NCBI RefSeq assembly: GCF_002934265.1
Contig: NZ_PTIX01000029.1
Coordinates: 26,780-90,779 of the forward strand
Length of the DNA: 64,000 nucleotides
Origin: Actinokineospora auranticolor
GTDB lineage: Bacteria; Actinomycetota; Actinomycetes; Mycobacteriales; Pseudonocardiaceae
Direction of reading: 5' to 3'
Part shown: positions 24,852 to 33,239 of the stretch, in pieces
Numbering within the stretch: the stretch's first letter is position 1
Layout of the letters: each line of letters opens with the position of its first letter
Notes under the pieces: generated by a model
What the model was told of the DNA's origin: nothing
Databases searched by the model: none
What the model saw: the letters and a program-made list of their open reading frames with translations, nothing else
Program-made: the position numbers and the translations under genes

Positions 24852-25134
24852 AGGGCACGAGCTGGTCCTTGAGGTGGAGTTGGTCGCGTCGGCCGTCGGC
24901 GTAGTTGATCTCGTAGTCGACGACGCCGCACCAATTCCCGTCGGCGCTGGGGAAGCGGCCGTGCAGGCGGGCGGGGACCGCGCCGGTGAGGTCCAGGCCG
25001 GTCTCGATGACCCGGCGTGGGAGTCCGTCCGGGCGGGGGAAGAGGGTGTCGAGTCGGATCCAGGCCGGGGTGAGGACGCGGTTGTGTCCGTGTAGGGCGT
25101 CGCCGTCCCAGGAGGTGTACGGGCTGATGATCAT
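24808..25134 (-). CDS. Unassigned small protein
   Basis: A 108-residue protein coupled by ATGA to the gene at 25131-25466. It has NRVLTPAWIRLDTLFPRPDG, PARLHGRFPSADGNWCGVVD and YEINYADGRRDQLHLKDQLV. It reads like a compact beta-rich protein with good codon use. No family name is known to me; the two-gene unit resembles short plasmid- or ICE-borne genes of actinomycetes. Confidence 0.65.
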   Translation of the reverse strand: MIISPYTSWDGDALHGHNRVLTPAWIRLDTLFPRPDGLPRRVIETGLDLTGAVPARLHGRFPSADGNWCGVVDYEINYADGRRDQLHLKDQLVPFTALRPQDQEGRRR

Positions 25135-25466
25135 GGCTCGCCCGGTTCCCGCCGCTTCGTCATCGTGGGGTGGCGGAAGGGGCTGTGGCCGTAGAACCGC
25201 TCGTCCAACTCGACGCGGTCCGGATAGGGTCGATCGCCGGTCAAGCGCCAGCCGGTGTCGCGTGCTGTTGTCGCGCAGGTCGGGCAGTCGACCCGGAGTT
25301 CGTCGCCCGCGGCGATCACGGTGGTGATGCCGGGGACGAGTGGGTGTCGTCCGCTCTTGCATCTGGTGGGAAGGATGGCGATCACCGCTCCCGTGCGGTC
25401 GATCCGGTACCGCAGCGCACCGTCCGGCGGGGGAGGCGTGGAGGGTGGCGTCATGTCCGGCAACAT
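25131..25466 (-). CDS. Unassigned small protein with a CxxC pair
   Basis: The 111-residue protein starts at ATG 25466 (ATG 25454 is possible; neither has a strong ribosome binding site). It has a proline-rich beginning, the strand YRIDRTGAVIAILPTRCKSG, and RVDCPTCATTARDTGWRL with a CPTC pair that may bind zinc together with the earlier Cys. The frame is coupled to the following gene, so both act together. No function can be assigned. Confidence 0.6.
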   Translation of the reverse strand: MLPDMTPPSTPPPPDGALRYRIDRTGAVIAILPTRCKSGRHPLVPGITTVIAAGDELRVDCPTCATTARDTGWRLTGDRPYPDRVELDERFYGHSPFRHPTMTKRREPGEP

Positions 25467-25648
25467 ACCATCCGATCGCACATATGTTCGATGTGGACGT
25501 TGATCGATGGCCGGTCCCCCTGGCGGGGTCGCGTGGTGGCGTTGATCGAGGGGAAACCTCCGCCCAAAGCTCCGTGTCATCGCGTTAGTGATCTTGCTAC
25601 ACCTGTCCGTGTCCGTATGACGACAGGCTGTCAGCGCGAAGGAAACCG

Positions 25649-26278
25649 ATGCCCCGCACCAAATCCCGCTTGCTCCTCCCTGTTCTGGCTCTCGCTGGGG
25701 TCGTGGCCTATGTCGGTCCGGCCGCGGTGATCGACACCGTGACCGGTGTCTTCGAGAGCCGGGACCCGGTGTTGATCGAGGACGAGGGCCATCAACTCCT
25801 GGTTGGTGGTGACGGGGAGACCAAGGCTCGGCAGTGCACCGTTCTGGTGGCGTTGACCACGCGGCGGTGCGGTGACGCGAAGGTGGTGGTGATCGACGCG
25901 GCCAAGATGCCCTTCATCGCCCGCAACATCCACCTGGCCTGGGGTGAGGGGCAGCCGTCGATCCTGACCCGCAACTCCGCCAAGCAGGCCGCCAACCGGG
26001 CCGCAGCGTGCGGCAAGTTCGTGCCGAAGAACGGGGGCAGTTGCGACGAGTACAGCTTCGCGACCACGGACGAGGGCGGTTCCGGAGCGCGGACGGAGGA
26101 GGTTCCGCTGCGTGAGCAACGTTGCCAGGGTGGGGCGATCAGCGCCGGGTACGCCAAGGCCAAGGTGGGCCAGGGGGACAGTTTTCTGGTGGTGATCGCC
26201 AGCCCGGCCCAGGTTGCCACGGCCGGGTTTGCCGGGGCGGACGTTGCTGACGTGCAGGTGGAACAATGTGCGCTGTGA
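25649..26278 (+). CDS. Secreted NucA/NucB-like deoxyribonuclease-domain protein
   Basis: The 209-residue protein begins with a basic and hydrophobic export or anchor sequence (RTKSRLLLPVLALAGVVAYV). After an unassigned middle part comes CDEYSFATTDEGG, the active-site signature of NucA/NucB-type deoxyribonucleases (usually CDEYPFAST-xGG), so it probably acts outside the cell as a DNase or in an immunity/toxin context. Several Cys residues suggest disulfides. The gene overlaps the next by 13 bases. Confidence 0.65.
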   Translation: MPRTKSRLLLPVLALAGVVAYVGPAAVIDTVTGVFESRDPVLIEDEGHQLLVGGDGETKARQCTVLVALTTRRCGDAKVVVIDAAKMPFIARNIHLAWGEGQPSILTRNSAKQAANRAAACGKFVPKNGGSCDEYSFATTDEGGSGARTEEVPLREQRCQGGAISAGYAKAKVGQGDSFLVVIASPAQVATAGFAGADVADVQVEQCAL

Positions 26279-26826
26279 CCCGCTACGCGTGGGCGGACAC
26301 CGCCTTCGACCTGGCCTGGACCCTGGCCGTGACCACCGGCCGGACCGAGCAGGAGGTGCTCGCCGCCTACGGCGTCCGCGACGACGCCCAGCCCACCGAC
26401 CTGACCTTCGAGGCCGCGCTGGAGCAGCGCAACGAGCACTTCGACGACTACGGCCTGCTCCAGCTCACCCGCCGCGGGCAGCACCTACTGGCCATCGAGC
26501 CCAACGGCTGGGTCGGCAACGCCCCAGAGGTTGCCCGAACGTTGTCTCGCCCGAGCGGGGTATTCCTGTCGGTCTACTGGAGCGCCAACGGCGACCACCA
26601 GATCGTCCAGGCACGGGACGGGCAGCTCACCGCCCGCTTCGATCCCACCTTCATCGGCCAGCCCGCGGGCGCCAACGACATGCTCCCCGGCTGGTGCGAA
26701 CCCGAGGACTTCCCCCTCGACCACCTCAAGTCCGCCAGCCTCGCCGCCGTCGAACGCGTGACCGGGCTGGCCTTCGACGACTCGTGGCTCACCGCCCCGG
26801 TGCCCACCTACCGGCTTCCGGTCTGA
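26266..26826 (+). CDS. DUF6461 family protein
   Basis: The 186-residue protein has the DUF6461 pattern: TGRTEQEVLAAYGVRD at the start, LLAIEPNGWVGNAPEVARTL and FLSVYWSANGDHQIVQARDG, then FDPTFIGQ. The family is common in actinomycetes, its function is unknown, and it is often found as tandem or toxin-adjacent genes, so a role as immunity partner of the nuclease-like upstream gene is possible (inference). ATG 26266 lies after AGGTGG; GTG 26275 would give a GTGA overlap. Confidence 0.75.
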   Translation: MCAVTRYAWADTAFDLAWTLAVTTGRTEQEVLAAYGVRDDAQPTDLTFEAALEQRNEHFDDYGLLQLTRRGQHLLAIEPNGWVGNAPEVARTLSRPSGVFLSVYWSANGDHQIVQARDGQLTARFDPTFIGQPAGANDMLPGWCEPEDFPLDHLKSASLAAVERVTGLAFDDSWLTAPVPTYRLPV

Positions 26827-27152
26827 GCCAACCGCTGCAGGCCGTGCAGCACCCGTTCCAACACGCCCAGGTCATCCTGTACCCACATCGGATTGGACGG
26901 ATCGCTAGAGGGTAAGGCGGTGTGCCAAGAGCGCCGAGCCGGTGGTGAGTGGAGGCCCTTTGCGCTGTCCTCGACTGCGGCGGTCGATGGGGCCAGCTCC
27001 GGCGTGACTCGCGGCAAGAGAGCAGTCGGCCAGTCCCCGCCGTGGGCTGGGTCGACCAAACCGTCGACTCCGACATCACTCTCGCGCCAGTGCAGGCGCA
27101 GCGCTCTGCCCGCAGCGGTTTCCCGCTTGACCAGCTCGGCAACCGACACCAT
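26808..27152 (-). CDS. Unassigned small protein, last of a three-gene unit
   Basis: The 114-residue frame starts at ATG 27152. Its beginning (VAELVKRETAAGRALRLHWR, then DVGVDGLVDPA) and its end (VQDDLGVLERVLHGLQRL) look coding. It overlaps the convergent DUF6461 gene by 19 bases. No family known. It follows the genes at 27239-27580 and 27615-27956 on the same strand with short gaps. Confidence 0.45.
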   Translation of the reverse strand: MVSVAELVKRETAAGRALRLHWRESDVGVDGLVDPAHGGDWPTALLPRVTPELAPSTAAVEDSAKGLHSPPARRSWHTALPSSDPSNPMWVQDDLGVLERVLHGLQRLAQTGSR

Positions 27153-27238
27153 CCTGGCTTCCAGGGTGTGCCTAGGCATAGGGCTGAACTCGTCGGTTCA
27201 CAAGTCGCTCTGGGCGAGCCGCACGTCGGTGCTCGTGC

Positions 27239-27580
27239 TCACAGTGAATCGCCTGGTCGCTCGCCATCGCTAGCCCCCTCGGCGGTGAAGGGCGGCGAGA
27301 GCAGGTCGTCGGGCAGGCTCTTGATCACTCGTCCGGCGAGGGCGTTGCCGACCTCGACCATGGAGGTACCGAGGCTGGCCACCACCCGCGCGGGCAGCGG
27401 TTGAGCCACGCCTTGGTGCACGTCGACGATGTTCTCCAAGTACATCTCCAACCCTCGGTAGATCACCGTCAGGCCATGCAGCAGCACCTGACCGTTTCGC
27501 CACGGGTTCTCGGGAATGTCGTCTTCAGCAGGCACCGAGCCCGCCCTTCCGCTCGTGCGTTCGCCAGCCGCGGCCATCAC
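27239..27580 (-). CDS. Unassigned small protein
   Basis: The 113-residue protein begins with GTG-ATG after a GGGGGG stretch. The conserved-looking part is VLLHGLTVIYRGLEMYLENI, then VVASLGTSMVEVGNALAGRV: two amphipathic helices, perhaps an oligomerising adaptor. No family is known to me. It lies between two other minus-strand small genes that together face the XRE-TPR regulator, suggesting they are its targets. Confidence 0.55.
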   Translation of the reverse strand: MMAAAGERTSGRAGSVPAEDDIPENPWRNGQVLLHGLTVIYRGLEMYLENIVDVHQGVAQPLPARVVASLGTSMVEVGNALAGRVIKSLPDDLLSPPFTAEGASDGERPGDSL

Positions 27581-27614
27581 CGTCCATGCCCCCCGGTGGT
27601 CGCTCCCGCGCGCA

Positions 27615-27956
27615 TCAGGGCAACCACAACGCGCTGGAGCGGATCACCAACGACGGCGCGCCTGGCTCCCCCGGGGCCGGCAGGTCCAGGAGGTCTTGGA
27701 TGACCTCCTGGATGTCGGTTCCTTCCTTCATCCAGACGATTCCGTCATCCAGGAGTCGGTTGGCGAGGATGTGCGTGCGGTCGAAGACGAAAATGGCGTC
27801 GGTGAATTGTTTTTGGCTGTAGCTGGCGGCTACCGCCGCCAGGTCGTCGTTCTCGTGCAACAGGTGGAAGTTCCATCCGGCTTGGCGGATGGACAGGAGA
27901 TGGACAAGTTCGGGAAAACGGCGCAGAGCATCCTCTGGGGTGATGTGCTTGTTCAC
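27615..27956 (-). CDS. Unassigned small protein
   Basis: GTG 27956 follows GGAG. The 113-residue product reads ITPEDALRRFPELVHLLSIR, FHLLHENDDLAAVAASYSQ and IFVFDRTHILANRLLDDGI, a mixed alpha/beta small domain with good codon use. No family recognised. First gene of the three-gene minus-strand unit, divergent from the regulator at 28258. Confidence 0.55.
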   Translation of the reverse strand: MNKHITPEDALRRFPELVHLLSIRQAGWNFHLLHENDDLAAVAASYSQKQFTDAIFVFDRTHILANRLLDDGIVWMKEGTDIQEVIQDLLDLPAPGEPGAPSLVIRSSALWLP

Positions 27957-28257
27957 GATGCTGGTGCTCCGCGTCCACTGGCTCCGGTGGGTGACACCCC
28001 ACGCCGGAGACACGCGGCGCCGGCGGGGTCGGGGGTCCTACCAGCGCGTCATCCGGCGCGGGGTGCCATGAACCGAGCTTCGCTCTGGATCATGAGCAGC
28101 GGAACAGAGCCGAAGGGGCAGGTCAGGGCCGCAGGCGGGCCCGGCCATTCGGCCGCCGTCCACCCGGAGGATTACCCGGAGGATTGGACAAGATCACCAG
28201 GTCAGCGTCCTGCCGCCGGTTACACTGGGCACAGCGGCGAACACGGATCGAGGACCG

Positions 28258-29598
28258 GTGACGACCACCCCGAACGACCGGTTGCGTGCGGCGCGGGAGG
28301 CCGCCGACCTGACCCAGGAGCAACTGGCCGAGCGCACGAACGCCCAAGTCCAGGCGGCAACGGGCAAGCCGGGCGCGATGGACGCCGACTACGTCAGCAA
28401 GCTCGAACGCGGCATCCACCGCTGGCCCAACAAGACCTATCGGGCGGCCTTCCGCGAGGTCCTGGAGACCGGCGCGGACCGTGATCTCGGCTTCTACAGC
28501 ACCCGTGCCCGTGCGGTTACCGTGGAGAGGACAAGCCCTCGCTACCGTGAAGGAGGGGACGACGTGGAGCGGCAGGCGTTCCTCCGGGTGCTGGCCGGAT
28601 CAGTGGCTGGCCTGACCTTCGCCGACCCTCTCGGCGAGTTCGCGGCCCGAGCCCAAGCCGGTAGCGGACGGCAGATCGGCCAGGCCGACGTCGACCAGGT
28701 ACGCGAACTCGCTCGCATGTTCGCCAGCCAGGACCATCAGTACGGAGGACAACTCTCCTCCCGCGCGGTCATCGCGCAGCTTGGCGCGACCGCGGAACTC
28801 ATCGACAGCCCGTTCGCCGGTTCTCGTGTGCGCGACAACTGGTTCTCCGCAGTTGCCGAACTCGCCGATACCGCGGCGGGGGTGTGCTTCGACGCCGGAG
28901 AACACTCACAGGCCGAGCGTGCCTTCCGGTTCAGTGTCGGTTGCGCCATCAAGTCCGGCGACTGGGCCATGAAAGCCAAGGCACTCTCCGGCCTGGCTAA
29001 CCTCTCGGTTCACTTGGACCGCAAAGACGACGCCTTGAGCTTCGCCGAGGAAGCCTTGGTCCGGGCTGACCGACTCAGTCCCAAAGTCGGCGCGATGATC
29101 CACACCCGTCACGCCCGCGCGCTGGGCCTGGTCGGCGCATCCCGCGCCGCAGACTGCCGCACCGCAGTGGCCAAGGCGGAGGACCTGTTCGCCACATCCA
29201 CACCCGACAACGAACCCACCTGGCTGGCGCACTACGGCCAGGCGCACCTCGACCGCGACGCCGGGCGGGCCTTGTTCTTCCTCGCACTCAACGGTGGCGG
29301 CCACGAACAAGCACGCCAGCGACTCGAAGCAGCCATCACCCGCTTCCCCGATGGCCACTCCCGCGGCAAGGCGTTGGCGAAGGCCAACCTCGCCGCCTTG
29401 GTGATGGCCTGCGACGACCCGCGCGAAGCCGTCGTCCTCGGCAACGACGCACTCGACGCCGTCGGCACCGTCCGCTCCGACCGGGTCAACGACGCGCTCA
29501 ACCGGCTGGCCGAGGCCGCCCGCGGACACCGCACCGTCCCGGAGGTGCGCGAGCTGGCTCATCGCGTGCGACGAACTCTCCGCAGTCAGGCTGGATGA
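28258..29598 (+). CDS. XRE-family regulator with TPR-like sensor domain
   Basis: The first 60 residues form a Cro/cI-type helix-turn-helix (RLRAAREAADLTQEQLAERT, then YVSKLERGIHRWPN). Residues 100-440 are helical repeats of the kind found in actinomycete XRE-TPR regulators (AAGVCFDAGEHSQAERAFRF, LSGLANLSVHLDRKDDALSF). Such proteins often control a neighbouring small gene set in response to a peptide or ligand bound by the TPR part. The GTG start follows GAGGACCG. The three minus-strand small genes upstream are the obvious targets. Confidence 0.8.
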   Translation: MTTTPNDRLRAAREAADLTQEQLAERTNAQVQAATGKPGAMDADYVSKLERGIHRWPNKTYRAAFREVLETGADRDLGFYSTRARAVTVERTSPRYREGGDDVERQAFLRVLAGSVAGLTFADPLGEFAARAQAGSGRQIGQADVDQVRELARMFASQDHQYGGQLSSRAVIAQLGATAELIDSPFAGSRVRDNWFSAVAELADTAAGVCFDAGEHSQAERAFRFSVGCAIKSGDWAMKAKALSGLANLSVHLDRKDDALSFAEEALVRADRLSPKVGAMIHTRHARALGLVGASRAADCRTAVAKAEDLFATSTPDNEPTWLAHYGQAHLDRDAGRALFFLALNGGGHEQARQRLEAAITRFPDGHSRGKALAKANLAALVMACDDPREAVVLGNDALDAVGTVRSDRVNDALNRLAEAARGHRTVPEVRELAHRVRRTLRSQAG

Positions 29599-29619
29599 CG
29601 CGCAACCCACCGAATGGTT

Positions 29620-30369
29620 CTACGTGGACGCTGGCAGTGCGTTGGACGGCTCGTTTGCCGTGTCTTGGCGGTATAGCAGCTCGTAGAGGTGCGCGCCTTT
29701 GATCAAGACGGATGCCTCGACCGGGTGGTCGTTGTAACTGTAGATGACGCGCAACTGCCGGATCACCGGAGTGCCGTCAGGCAGGTCAAGCGTCTCGATC
29801 TCCTCGGTAGTGGGAGGACGGGCCGAGATGCGGTCGACGAAGTGCTGCTGGGGATAACCAAGGTCTGCCAGTGCTCGGGGAGCGCCGCCGCGGATCTTCG
29901 TCGTGCCCGCCAGGCTTGTGCCCGCGGCGATGTCGGCCGGGTAGTACGAGAAGGACAGCTCCACGGGGTGCCCGTCGTGCAGGAGGAGTCTGGCGCGGAC
30001 CACGGCGGCGGCCTGGGGCGCCAGTCGAAGGCTCTCGATGACGTCTCGGGGCGGGACGACGCTGTCGACCGAGAGCAGCCGGTAGCGGAACCGGCCCGGC
30101 TCCGGCACGATGTAGGCTGCGGCGTCGATCACGAAAGGTCGGCGGTCGCGGACGAAGACTCCCTTGCCGACGTGGCTGTCGAGGAACCCCTCGTCCTTCA
30201 ACGCCTTGAGCGCGTGCTGGATGGTGGCGTTGGCCGCGCCGTATCGTTCGACGAGCTGCGCGGTGGACGGCAGGCGCTCGCCGGGCGTTAGCTCGCCGCG
30301 CATGATCAGGTCGCGGATCTCCGCGGCGATCTGCTGGTGGCGCGGCCGTGGGTCACGGGCGCGGGGCAC
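29620..30369 (-). CDS. GntR/HutC-family transcription regulator (HTH plus UTRA)
   Basis: The 249-residue protein has an N-terminal winged helix (HQQIAAEIRDLIMRGELTPG, RLPSTAQLVERYGAANATI) and a UTRA ligand domain (PVELSFSYYPADIAAGTSLA, then TPVIRQLRVIYSYNDHPVEA). HutC-type regulators bind small sugars, nucleosides or amino-acid derivatives and release paired operators. It lies next to a second UTRA protein and both are divergent from the 7-deazapurine operon, which it probably controls through the palindrome at 31056-31077. Confidence 0.85.
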   Translation of the reverse strand: MPRARDPRPRHQQIAAEIRDLIMRGELTPGERLPSTAQLVERYGAANATIQHALKALKDEGFLDSHVGKGVFVRDRRPFVIDAAAYIVPEPGRFRYRLLSVDSVVPPRDVIESLRLAPQAAAVVRARLLLHDGHPVELSFSYYPADIAAGTSLAGTTKIRGGAPRALADLGYPQQHFVDRISARPPTTEEIETLDLPDGTPVIRQLRVIYSYNDHPVEASVLIKGAHLYELLYRQDTANEPSNALPAST

Positions 30370-30396
30370 GACCGGCTCCCGGGGGCGTCGTCACGG

Positions 30397-30930
30397 TCAT
30401 GGGGTCAGCTCGTAGCGCAACCGCCGCCCGTCGGCGACCATCGTCATCACACTCGCCTCGACAGGCCGGTCCTCATCGGTCAGCAGCACCCGGGCGAGCA
30501 GCAGCACGCAGGCCGCGGCATCCAGTCGCAGGGCGTCCTGCTCGTCCGGTGTGGCCAGGCGCGCGCTGACGTCCTCGCGAAGGCGCCGCGGCGGGTGGCC
30601 GAGGTCGGCCAGGAGGGCGACGGCTCCGCCGCGGATCTTGCGTGGTTCAGCCAGTTTGGTTCCGCGGGCGATGGCCGCGGGGTAGTAGGAGTCGGTCAGC
30701 TCGACCGGGTGGTCGTTGAACAACATCACCCGGCGACGGAGGACCACCGCCTCGCCCGGCTCGACGCCGAGCATGTCGGCCACCATCTCCGGCGCGGGCA
30801 CCTCCTCGACACCCAGCAACTTCTGCGTGCCGGAACCGCCATGCTCCGCAGCCTCCACGGCCCACGCATCACTGCGGTGGCCGCTCACGTACGGCATCGA
30901 CACGCTCGTCCACAGGCGGGCATCGGCCAT
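30397..30930 (-). CDS. UTRA-domain protein without DNA-binding domain
   Basis: The 177-residue protein contains only the ligand-binding UTRA domain of GntR/HutC regulators (EAVVLRRRVMLFNDHPVELT, SYYPAAIARGTKLAEPRKIR). The winged helix is replaced by a short N-terminus (DARLWTSVSMPYVSG). It is similar to the UTRA part of the adjacent full-length regulator, so it could be a co-sensor or dominant modulator that forms heterodimers. AGGTGA lies before the start. Confidence 0.8.
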   Translation of the reverse strand: MADARLWTSVSMPYVSGHRSDAWAVEAAEHGGSGTQKLLGVEEVPAPEMVADMLGVEPGEAVVLRRRVMLFNDHPVELTDSYYPAAIARGTKLAEPRKIRGGAVALLADLGHPPRRLREDVSARLATPDEQDALRLDAAACVLLLARVLLTDEDRPVEASVMTMVADGRRLRYELTP

Positions 30931-31055
30931 CGCTCACCTCCTTGGATCTCGCGGGTCGCCGGGTGCCTACACCCATTGACCTTAGTCGTAGGGCAGCAAG
31001 GCCACCTTCGCCCCGGACGGAATCTTGCCACCTTTCGGATATCGCAGTAAGGTTG

Positions 31056-31077
31056 GCTGTAGCTAGATCGCTACAGC
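31056..31077. promoter_or_regulatory. Palindromic operator candidate upstream of queD
   Basis: GCTGTAGC at 31056-31063 and GCTACAGC at 31070-31077 form a perfect 8-bp inverted repeat around TAGATC. It lies about 90 bases before the queD start and between the two divergent transcription units. Spacing and length suit a dimeric GntR/HutC-type regulator. Confidence 0.6.
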
Positions 31078-31167
31078 TCGTCACCGGCCGCATCGGAGGC
31101 CGAGAACCCCACTACCGCCGCTGGCACGTCAGGGCGGCCATTCGCAGGTCCGAGACCGGAGGGGCAC

Positions 31168-31833
31168 ATGCAGACCACCCACGACGCGTTACCGGCGACA
31201 GGGCAGGTCACCATCACGCGAACGTTCGGCTTCAGCGCCAGCCACGAGCTGCGGCTGCTGCCCGAAGGCCACAAGTGCCAGCGCAACCACGGCCACAACT
31301 ACACGGTCACCGCCACCGCGCGCATGGACGGCGACGGCCCGATCGACTGGTCCCCGCTGGCGGATTACCTGGCGTCGACCTTCGACCACCGCCTGATCAA
31401 CGACCAGGTCACCTTCCACCCGACAAGCGAACTGCTCGTCAATCACCTCGTCGAGTGGGTTCGGACCAACGTTGAGACAGGCTCGCCCATCACCCTGGTG
31501 GCGATGGCGGTGTCGGAGACGCCTTCCACCTCGGCACGCTGGGATGGCGCGACCAACGGGATCACCATCTCGAAGACCTTCGACTACGGCCAGGGTGAGA
31601 TCACGCTGATCCTGGGAGCCGACGAGTTCGACGAGTTCGGGTTCGTCACCGATTTCGGCGACCTGAAGCCGTTCTCGACGTACCTGCGCAAGGCCGACAC
31701 GGTGTCCTCCGCCGCGGCTCTGGCCCACTGGTTTGCCACCAACGTGGAGCCGATGATCCAGGGGCGCCTGGTATCCGTACAGATCGCCTCGGCGACGGCG
31801 ACCGAGCGGTGGGAACGAGGCGACACGCTGTGA
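31168..31833 (+). CDS. queD: 6-carboxytetrahydropterin synthase with a degenerate second domain
   Basis: The first 125 residues are a full QueD domain: zinc ligands H26, H41 and H43 (RNHGHNY), catalytic C37, and the DHR motif with D73 and H74. It would turn 7,8-dihydroneopterin triphosphate into 6-carboxytetrahydropterin, step two toward 7-deazaguanines. Residues 130-221 repeat the fold: FVTDFGDLKPFSTYL and AALAHWFATNV match QueD, but the HxH ligands and Cys are gone. Most QueD proteins are 120-150 residues, so this is a fusion of an active and a probably structural domain. The stop overlaps the queE start (GTGA). Confidence 0.85.
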   Translation: MQTTHDALPATGQVTITRTFGFSASHELRLLPEGHKCQRNHGHNYTVTATARMDGDGPIDWSPLADYLASTFDHRLINDQVTFHPTSELLVNHLVEWVRTNVETGSPITLVAMAVSETPSTSARWDGATNGITISKTFDYGQGEITLILGADEFDEFGFVTDFGDLKPFSTYLRKADTVSSAAALAHWFATNVEPMIQGRLVSVQIASATATERWERGDTL

Positions 31834-32534
31834 GCGCTTTGGTGATTCCGGTTGGCCGAGCCGAGAGCACGGCGATCCTCGCGGAGAAGTTCGAGTCGTT
31901 CCAGGGTGAGGGCCCGTGGATGGGACAGCGCTGTGTGTTCCTCCGGCTCTCGCGCTGCAACCTGCGGTGCGGGTTCTGCGACACCCCGGAGACGTGGGAC
32001 TGGAGCCGGTACAACTCCTCCGAGGTCAGCAGGAGGGTTCCGATCGCGGATTTGGTGTCCTGGGTGCGTGAACGCGCTGTCGACCTGGTGGTGATCACCG
32101 GCGGCGAGCCGATGTTGCAGCAGCTCGCGATTGGCACGCTTGCCCGCGACCTGCCGGGCGTGCGGGTGCAGATCGAGACCAACGGCACGATGGAGCCGAT
32201 CCCGGAGTTGGCCGACCGGGTAGATCTCTGGGTGGTGAGCCCGAAGCTCGCCAACTCCGGCATGGACTATCCCGCCCGGATCAAGCCGCAGGCGCTCGCG
32301 GCCTTGTCCGCCACGGGCCGTGCGGTGTTCAAGTTCGTCGTCTCCGACCCCGCGAACGACCTGGACGAGATCGCCGAACTGGTCGAGGAGTACGGCCTGA
32401 CCCCGGTATGGGCGATGCCCGAGGGAACGACCCGGGAAGCGGTTCTCGCTGGTATGGACTCGCTCTACGGCCCCGCGATCGACCGCGGCTGGAACGTCTC
32501 CACGCGCCTGCACATCCTGACCGGCGCTCGCTGA
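31830..32534 (+). CDS. queE: 7-carboxy-7-deazaguanine synthase
   Basis: A radical SAM enzyme of 234 residues with the cluster motif C43-x3-C47-x2-C50 (SRCNLRCGFCDTP), preceded by the QueE start FESFQGEGPWMGQRCVFLRL and followed by VVITGGEPM (the SAM-binding GGEP). It converts 6-carboxytetrahydropterin to 7-carboxy-7-deazaguanine (CDG). GTG 31830 is chosen because it overlaps the queD stop and the homologous part begins soon after. No queC follows, so the pathway in this operon ends at CDG unless another gene supplies preQ0 synthase. Confidence 0.9.
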   Translation: MSALVIPVGRAESTAILAEKFESFQGEGPWMGQRCVFLRLSRCNLRCGFCDTPETWDWSRYNSSEVSRRVPIADLVSWVRERAVDLVVITGGEPMLQQLAIGTLARDLPGVRVQIETNGTMEPIPELADRVDLWVVSPKLANSGMDYPARIKPQALAALSATGRAVFKFVVSDPANDLDEIAELVEEYGLTPVWAMPEGTTREAVLAGMDSLYGPAIDRGWNVSTRLHILTGAR

Positions 32535-32624
32535 CCCGAGCTGATCGCACGGTTCTGCACGTCAGCAACACATTTCGACGATTCGCGATGACGCACGCTC
32601 TTGACAGGAAGCGAGGCATTCGCC

Positions 32625-33239
32625 ATGACCGACGTCCTTGACAGCACGGTGCTCAACGGGAGCCAGGCCCCGCCCGGACGAGTCGACAGCGACCGCGTCG
32701 CCGATCTCGTCGGCCAGCTCTTGGTCGTGATCGGCGAGGACCCCGCCCGTGAGGGCTTGGCGGACACTCCGGCCCGGGTCGCCGCCTGGTGGGGAGAGTT
32801 CTTTTCCGCGGACGCGGCGGTGCCGACCTGTTTCACCGAGCAGTACCTCAGTGATCAGTTGGTTGTCGTCGGGGGCGTCAGTGTGTGGTCGTTGTGCGAG
32901 CATCACCTTCTGCCCATGAACCTGAACGTCACCGCGGGCTACGTGCCGGACGGGCAGGTGATCGGCCTGTCGAAGTTCGGGCGAGTCGCGCAGCGGTATG
33001 CCGGTCGTCTCCAGGTGCAGGAGCGCTTCACTCGGCAGGTCGCCGACGAGATCGCCCTCGCGATCGGTGGCAGCAACGTCGCGGTCGCGGTCCACGGTAC
33101 ACACCTGTGCATGAGCGCGCGGGGTGTCCGCATGGAGGCGGCACGCACGACCACAGTGGATACCCGCGGCCGGTTTGGAGCCGATCCGGTTCTCTCCCAA
33201 CAGTTCCTCGCCATCGCCACTGATCGGAGGAACCTCTGA
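32625..33239 (+). CDS. folE: GTP cyclohydrolase I
   Basis: The 204-residue protein has the type I GTP cyclohydrolase signatures: zinc ligands C91, H94 and a later Cys in THLCMSARG, the active-site CEHH, LPMNLNVTAGYVPDG and RYAGRLQVQERFTRQ. It makes dihydroneopterin triphosphate from GTP, the first step for both folate and 7-deazapurines. The ATG at 32625 has AGGAAGCGAGG upstream. Being in the queD-queE operon, it most likely is a dedicated copy that feeds QueD. A TGATG overlap couples it to the next gene. Confidence 0.9.
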   Translation: MTDVLDSTVLNGSQAPPGRVDSDRVADLVGQLLVVIGEDPAREGLADTPARVAAWWGEFFSADAAVPTCFTEQYLSDQLVVVGGVSVWSLCEHHLLPMNLNVTAGYVPDGQVIGLSKFGRVAQRYAGRLQVQERFTRQVADEIALAIGGSNVAVAVHGTHLCMSARGVRMEAARTTTVDTRGRFGADPVLSQQFLAIATDRRNL

